Shown here: piece after piece, positions 6,244 through 9,172 of the stretch
Position numbering within the stretch: the stretch's first letter is position 1
Layout: each line of letters opens with the position of its first letter
NCBI GenBank assembly: GCA_002493515.1
Contig: DKYZ01000068.1
Location: forward strand, 9,435 to 18,606
DNA length: 9,172 nucleotides
Direction of reading: 5' to 3'
DNA from: Porphyromonadaceae bacterium UBA7087
Lineage (GTDB): Bacteria; Bacteroidota; Bacteroidia; Bacteroidales; Muribaculaceae
Position numbers and translations under genes: made by a program
The notes under the pieces: model-generated
Told to the model about the DNA's origin: nothing
What the model saw: the letters and a program-made list of their open reading frames with translations, nothing else
Database searches by the model: none

Positions 6244-8217
6244 ATGAAAGAGACAGACGACAACTTGACCACGGGGACCGGTCTGCCGGAGAACGCGTTT
6301 CGCGAGCTTGCGGCCGACGAGGTTTATGAACCCGTGATGTCGCCGGCCCGCGACCAGGAGGAGGTGACCCCCTACTCCGTCGGCACGGGTCTGGTGATGG
6401 CCATTGTGTTCAGTGCCGCCGCAGCCTATCTTGGGCTGAAGGTGGGACAGGTGTTCGAGGCTGCCATTCCTATCGCCATCATAGCGATGGGTCTGAGCAA
6501 CGCCCTGGGTAAGAAAAACGCCCTGGGGCAGAACGTTATCATCCAGTCGATCGGAGCATGCTCCGGAGTAATTGTGGCGGGAGCGATCTTCACTCTTCCG
6601 GCGCTGTTTATCCTCCAGGCGAAGTATCCCGACATCACTGTGCAGTTCTACCAGATATTCCTGAGCTCTCTGCTCGGCGGTATTCTGGGAATCCTTTTCT
6701 TCATCCCCTTCCGTAAGTATTTCGTGAAGGACATGCACGGCAAGTATCCCTTCCCGGAGGCTACGGCCACAACCCAGGTGCTTATCTCGGGCCAGGGAAA
6801 GGCCGGGGCAGAGAAAGAGGGCGGCCAGGCCAAGACGCTTATCGTGGCGTCGCTCATAGGAGGTATCTACGACTATCTTGTGGCTACGTTCGGATGGTGG
6901 GCCGAGACAATCACGACCACGGCTGCCGGCTGGGGCCAGACGATGATGGAGAAGACGAAGGTGGTGCTCAGTTGCAACACGGGCGCCGCTCTGCTGGGTC
7001 TGGGCTACATCGTGGGTCTGAAATATGCCTTCGTCATATTCTCGGGCTCGATCTTCGTATGGTGGATTATCGTGCCTCTGCTCGGCACTTATGGCTCGCC
7101 TGAGTTCCAGGCGATGGCTCCCGACGCTATTTTCAAGGATTATGCCCGTATGATCGGTATCGGCGGTATCGCCATGGCCGGTGTGATCGGCATCGTCAAG
7201 TCGTGGCCGGTGATTGCCCAGGCCGTAGGTCTTGCCGGGCGTGAGCTCAAGGGTAAGGCCTCCACAGCCAAGGAGGTGAGATGGCAGACCGACATATCGA
7301 TGAAACATATCGTCTTCTTCATAGCCATAGCTTTGGTGGCTGTGCTCATCTTCTTCTGGTTCGGAGTCATCAACACGCTATGGCAGGCTCTCGTGGCGTG
7401 GGTGGTTGTGACTGTCATCGCGTTCCTCTTCACTACTGTGGCTGCCAACGCGATTGCTATTGTCGGCAGCAACCCTGTGTCGGGAATGACGCTTATGACG
7501 CTTATCATCGCTTCGGCGATATTCGTGGGTATCGGCCTTAAGGGCACATCTGGCATAGTTGCTTCGATGGTGATCGGCGGCGTTGTCTGCACGGCCCTCT
7601 CCATGGCTGGCGGTTTTGTGACCGACCTCAAGATCGGCTACTGGCTCGGCTCTACTCCCAAGAAGCAGGAGAGTTGGAAATTCCTCGGCACTCTCGTGTC
7701 GGCGGCCACTGTCGGCGGTGTGATAATGATTCTCAACCAGGTGTATGGTTTCACAGGCGACGACGCCCTCGTGGCTCCCCAGGCCAACGCTATGGCCAAG
7801 GTGATCGAGCCCCTTATGATGGGTGGCGACACTCCCTGGATTCTTTATATGGTGGGAGCTATCCTGGCGTTGATTCTCAACTGGCTCGGTGTTCCGGCCC
7901 TGGCGTTCTGCCTCGGTATGTTCATCCCGCTGTCGCTCAACACCCCGATGCTTGTCGGAGGCGCGATAGCCTATTTCGTAAGTCATTCGTCGAAAGACCA
8001 GAAGGTGAACAACGCCCGCCGCGACCGTGGCACGCTGCTTTCTTCCGGCCTTATAGCCGGCGGCGCCCTGTTCGGCGTTTTCGCCGCTGTGACGAGATTC
8101 GCCGGATTTGAGTATACCTCCCCGCTTGACGCCGGTCTGACCCAGATTCTCGGCTGCGTGGCCTACGCCCTGCTGATAATCTACCTCTACACCGACAGCA
8201 AACGCGCGAAACTCTGA
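6244..8217 (+). CDS. OPT family oligopeptide transporter
   Basis: Inner-membrane secondary transporter of the oligopeptide transporter (OPT) superfamily, thought to import peptides, or in some relatives metal chelates, with cation symport. The 657-residue protein has a hydrophilic N terminus of about 42 residues, then some 14-17 hydrophobic segments spread over residues 47-650. Family-like motifs include AYLGLKVGQVFEAAIP (61-76), GKYPFPEATATTQVL (166-180), SNPVSGMTLMTL (409-420), NWLGVPALAFCLGMFIPLSLN (546-566) and RGTLLSSGLIAGGALFGV (595-612). Length fits the bacterial OPT subgroup, and the gene shows no truncation. The ATG at 6244 follows an A-rich leader with no Shine-Dalgarno and leaves a sensible cytoplasmic N terminus. 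It is divergent from the DUF975 gene. Downstream lies a strong hairpin (8357-8390), the best candidate terminator. Substrate cannot be told from sequence; peptide uptake is the family default. Confidence 0.93.
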   Translation: MKETDDNLTTGTGLPENAFRELAADEVYEPVMSPARDQEEVTPYSVGTGLVMAIVFSAAAAYLGLKVGQVFEAAIPIAIIAMGLSNALGKKNALGQNVIIQSIGACSGVIVAGAIFTLPALFILQAKYPDITVQFYQIFLSSLLGGILGILFFIPFRKYFVKDMHGKYPFPEATATTQVLISGQGKAGAEKEGGQAKTLIVASLIGGIYDYLVATFGWWAETITTTAAGWGQTMMEKTKVVLSCNTGAALLGLGYIVGLKYAFVIFSGSIFVWWIIVPLLGTYGSPEFQAMAPDAIFKDYARMIGIGGIAMAGVIGIVKSWPVIAQAVGLAGRELKGKASTAKEVRWQTDISMKHIVFFIAIALVAVLIFFWFGVINTLWQALVAWVVVTVIAFLFTTVAANAIAIVGSNPVSGMTLMTLIIASAIFVGIGLKGTSGIVASMVIGGVVCTALSMAGGFVTDLKIGYWLGSTPKKQESWKFLGTLVSAATVGGVIMILNQVYGFTGDDALVAPQANAMAKVIEPLMMGGDTPWILYMVGAILALILNWLGVPALAFCLGMFIPLSLNTPMLVGGAIAYFVSHSSKDQKVNNARRDRGTLLSSGLIAGGALFGVFAAVTRFAGFEYTSPLDAGLTQILGCVAYALLIIYLYTDSKRAKL

Positions 8218-8288
8218 CCAATCCGGCATGGAGTGATTTTTATTTTATAGTTAACAAAGAAAATGTTTGTGCATTTCTGAGTGTAGGG

Positions 8289-8305
8289 ACATGCCTTTGG
8301 CATGT
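8289..8305. repeat. REP-like palindrome ACATGCC-TTT-GGCATGT
   Basis: ACATGCC (8289-8295) and GGCATGT (8299-8305) form a perfect 7-base stem with a TTT loop, preceded by GTAGGG. Short palindromes of the type TAGGGACATGCC...GGCATGTCCCTA are common intergenic repeats in many bacteria. Here the left side has the GGG extension but the matching CCC is missing on the right, where GGTATT follows. This may be a truncated or interrupted copy. Confidence 0.5.
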
Positions 8306-8314
8306 GGTATTGCC

Positions 8315-8398
8315 CAGACAATAAATGCAAAAATACTTTGTGAGCATACTATAATAAGCCCGGGGTAAACAATTTTGTTTACCCCGGGCTATTGTCTG
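8315..8398. repeat. 9-base inverted repeat enclosing the large hairpin
   Basis: CAGACAATA (8315-8323) and TATTGTCTG (8390-8398) are exact inverted repeats. Allowing mismatches, the pairing extends outward to about 8306-8323 against 8390-8407, at 13 of 18 positions. The repeat encloses the 14-base hairpin at 8357-8390 and shares its last base (8390), so both stems can nearly stack. It could be a compact folded RNA end or a small MITE-like unit. Confidence 0.4.
8357..8390 (+). terminator. Large perfect hairpin, probable terminator for OPT gene
   Basis: AGCCCGGGGTAAAC (8357-8370) and GTTTACCCCGGGCT (8377-8390) are perfect 14-base arms around an AATTTT loop, a very stable stem. It lies 139 bases past the OPT stop and between convergent genes, a usual place for a bidirectional terminator. 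Against a textbook intrinsic terminator, the plus-strand side continues ATTGTCTGTCC with no T-run; the minus-strand side continues TATTATAG, only moderately T-rich. The stem is certain, the terminator role likely. Confidence 0.55.
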
Positions 8399-8440
8399 TC
8401 CAGACCCTCAGGGCCTGGCATTCACGCTTGACATTCAACT

Positions 8441-8497
8441 GGTATGGCGATACCAACAATAACTCCATACCTGGGTATCAATATCGGTATACATACC
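8441..8497. repeat. Array of three GGTAT/ATACC inverted pairs
   Basis: Within 57 bases the pentamer GGTAT occurs at 8441-8445, 8474-8478 and 8486-8490, and its complement ATACC at 8450-8454, 8467-8471 and 8493-8497. They form three adjacent inverted pairs: TGGTAT-GGCG-ATACCA (8440-8455), ATACC-TG-GGTAT (8467-8478) and GGTAT-AC-ATACC (8486-8497). Longer alternatives also exist: GGTATGG (8441-8447) with CCATACC (8465-8471), and a direct repeat ATACCAAC (8450-8457, 8493-8500). The array starts 34 bases past the transposase stop. Subterminal transposase-binding sites are one explanation. Confidence 0.5.
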
Positions 8498-8524
8498 AAC
8501 CAAATAGTTCTTAATTTAAGTTTC

Positions 8525-8539
8525 GCAAGTTCAACTTGC
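8525..8539. repeat. 15-base palindrome across the transposase stop codon
   Basis: GCAAGTTCAACTTGC reads as seven-base arms (8525-8531 and 8533-8539) around a central C. The transposase stop codon (TGA on the minus strand, 8531-8533) sits exactly at the centre. In RNA it would fold as a 6-base-pair stem with the stop codon as the three-base loop. Confidence 0.45.
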
Positions 8540-9172
8540 TGATTTCAGATTGTAAAATTTAGCTATATGAGCCAGTTTGTCAGAGTGATTGATCACAGCG
8601 TCGTAGACTTCCTCGTCCAACAGCCCGAAAGCACTCGCTATTGCCGTGACCAGTTCCTGAAGGACTCCCCATATCTGTTGTGCGACAGAGAGCTGTACGG
8701 TCTCCCTGGAAACCTCACGGAAGAGACCGCCGATGGTCACATAGTCGCAGAAGCTTTTTGCGACGGAGAGAATGTTGTATTGCAGACAGCACAATGTGGC
8801 TGCGGCAATCTGGGATGCGAAGCAGGTGCTCTGGCACTTGCCGAATCCAAGATTGGTCTTGCAGTCCTTGAATACCACCTCAAGGGCCCAGCGTCTGGAA
8901 TAGATCTCCCATGCCTTGAGGAAATCCAGCCCCGTGTCAGTCGTAAGCAATCCATTCCATTTGCCGTGGCTGGTCCGGCGAACAAGGAAGATCCTTACCG
9001 GAACATCCCCGAATGTGGCGTCAAACATGATATGGCTGCATTTGAGCTTACGGCTGTACTTCTTGAGCTTGAGTTTCTTGCCCAGCCTGACAAGCGCCGG
9101 TGCCGAGAGGTCTCCATGCTCGGTATGGTATTTTGTCTTGCCGTTCTCGCCGACCTTTATCATGCCGAGCCA
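8531..9172 (-). CDS. IS4-family DDE transposase, C-terminal part (runs off right edge)
   Basis: Cuts and rejoins transposon ends through a DDE RNase H-like catalytic core. The minus-strand frame is open from the window edge (reading WLG before the first Met at 9161-9163) to the stop at 8531-8533, giving 213 residues; the true start lies outside. Counting from that internal Met, the second catalytic aspartate is D76 in LLTTDTGLD. The diagnostic IS4 signature Y-(2)-R-(3)-E-(6)-K is exact: Y88, R91, E95 and K102 in IYSRRWALEVVFKDCK, with E95 the catalytic glutamate. The first aspartate is not in the window. A C-terminal helical region of about 100 residues follows. No frameshift or internal stop is seen in the visible part, so it may be intact. 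The subgroup within IS4 cannot be settled from this fragment. It is convergent with the OPT gene. Confidence 0.9.
   Translation of the reverse strand, partial: WLGMIKVGENGKTKYHTEHGDLSAPALVRLGKKLKLKKYSRKLKCSHIMFDATFGDVPVRIFLVRRTSHGKWNGLLTTDTGLDFLKAWEIYSRRWALEVVFKDCKTNLGFGKCQSTCFASQIAAATLCCLQYNILSVAKSFCDYVTIGGLFREVSRETVQLSVAQQIWGVLQELVTAIASAFGLLDEEVYDAVINHSDKLAHIAKFYNLKSAS

Larger units (their letters stand above)
8218..8530. other. Non-coding, palindrome-dense spacer between OPT gene and transposase
   Basis: No credible gene is present; the longest plus-strand frame from an ATG (8291) is only 25 codons. In order the spacer holds a T-rich stretch (about 8237-8247), a 7-base palindrome with a 3-base loop (8289-8305), an inverted pair flanking a large hairpin (8315-8398), a small hairpin at 8400-8418 (CCAG/CTGG and CCC/GGG), three GGTAT/ATACC inverted pairs (8441-8497), and a CTTAATTTAAG palindrome (8510-8520). 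The left part (8230-8356) is visibly more AT-rich than the flanking genes. Part of the spacer must belong to the insertion sequence that encodes the transposase, but its exact end is not determined. Confidence 0.7.
8441..9172 (-). mobile_element. Partial IS4-family insertion sequence (left boundary uncertain)
   Basis: The transposase fragment shows that an insertion sequence enters from the right edge. The end of the element must lie to the left of the transposase stop (8531); 8441 is chosen because the GGTAT/ATACC array there is the nearest structured block, but the true end could be anywhere between about 8306 and 8525. Terminal inverted repeats and target-site duplication cannot be checked because the other end is outside the window. 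Confidence 0.45.

Noticed and set aside
6136..7308. Minus-strand open frame of 390 codons
   Set aside because: Antisense to the OPT transporter and rich in His, Arg and Gly with no domain; the plus-strand product is a clear membrane transporter.
7378..8229. Minus-strand open frame of 283 codons
   Set aside because: Also antisense to the OPT transporter and of shadow-like composition (many His, Arg, Glu).
8291..8368. 25-codon plus-strand frame starting ATGCCTTTGGCATGT
   Set aside because: Too short, begins inside a REP-like palindrome and ends inside the large hairpin; no sign of a ribosome binding site.
8289..8539. CRISPR array
   Set aside because: The repeats are only 5-14 bases, mostly inverted, and have no regular spacer length or unit.

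Overview
The window looks like chromosomal DNA from a GC-rich Bacteroidales bacterium, most plausibly Muribaculaceae or a close relative (family-level placement is inference). The reasons are the protein families present: a GAAGMIGSN-type malate dehydrogenase, a TonB-dependent receptor with a carboxypeptidase-like N-terminal domain, and a DUF975 membrane protein. Start codons lack Shine-Dalgarno sequences and follow A-rich leaders, and several intergenic spots match the Bacteroidetes -7 promoter element TAnnTTTG.

Layout. Positions 1-818 (minus) hold the N-terminal half of glycyl-tRNA synthetase, which runs off the left edge. Positions 996-2009 (minus) hold a complete malate dehydrogenase ending in a clear intrinsic terminator at 914-942. 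Positions 2240-2773 (plus) encode a small secreted Pro/Gly/Trp-rich protein of unknown function. Its stop codon directly abuts the stop codon of a convergent 819-residue TonB-dependent outer-membrane receptor (2774-5233, minus). Positions 5234-5478 are non-coding and carry an inverted repeat, a G-rich hairpin and short direct repeats. Positions 5479-6051 (minus) encode a DUF975 membrane protein. Positions 6244-8217 (plus) encode a complete OPT-family oligopeptide transporter. Positions 8218-8530 are non-coding and unusually dense in palindromes. Positions 8531-9172 (minus) are the C-terminal part of an IS4-family transposase that runs off the right edge.

How the genes relate. Central metabolism (mdh) and translation (glyS) sit next to an envelope group: a secreted protein, an outer-membrane TonB receptor, a DUF975 membrane protein and an inner-membrane peptide transporter. 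Receptor and OPT transporter could act in sequence in peptide uptake, but they are on opposite strands with separate leaders and nothing proves they are linked. I see no CRISPR array, tRNA, rRNA, phage or recognisable defence system. The most unusual material is non-coding: the 8289-8539 repeat cluster next to the insertion sequence, the abutting convergent stops at 2773/2774, and structured leaders upstream of the envelope genes.
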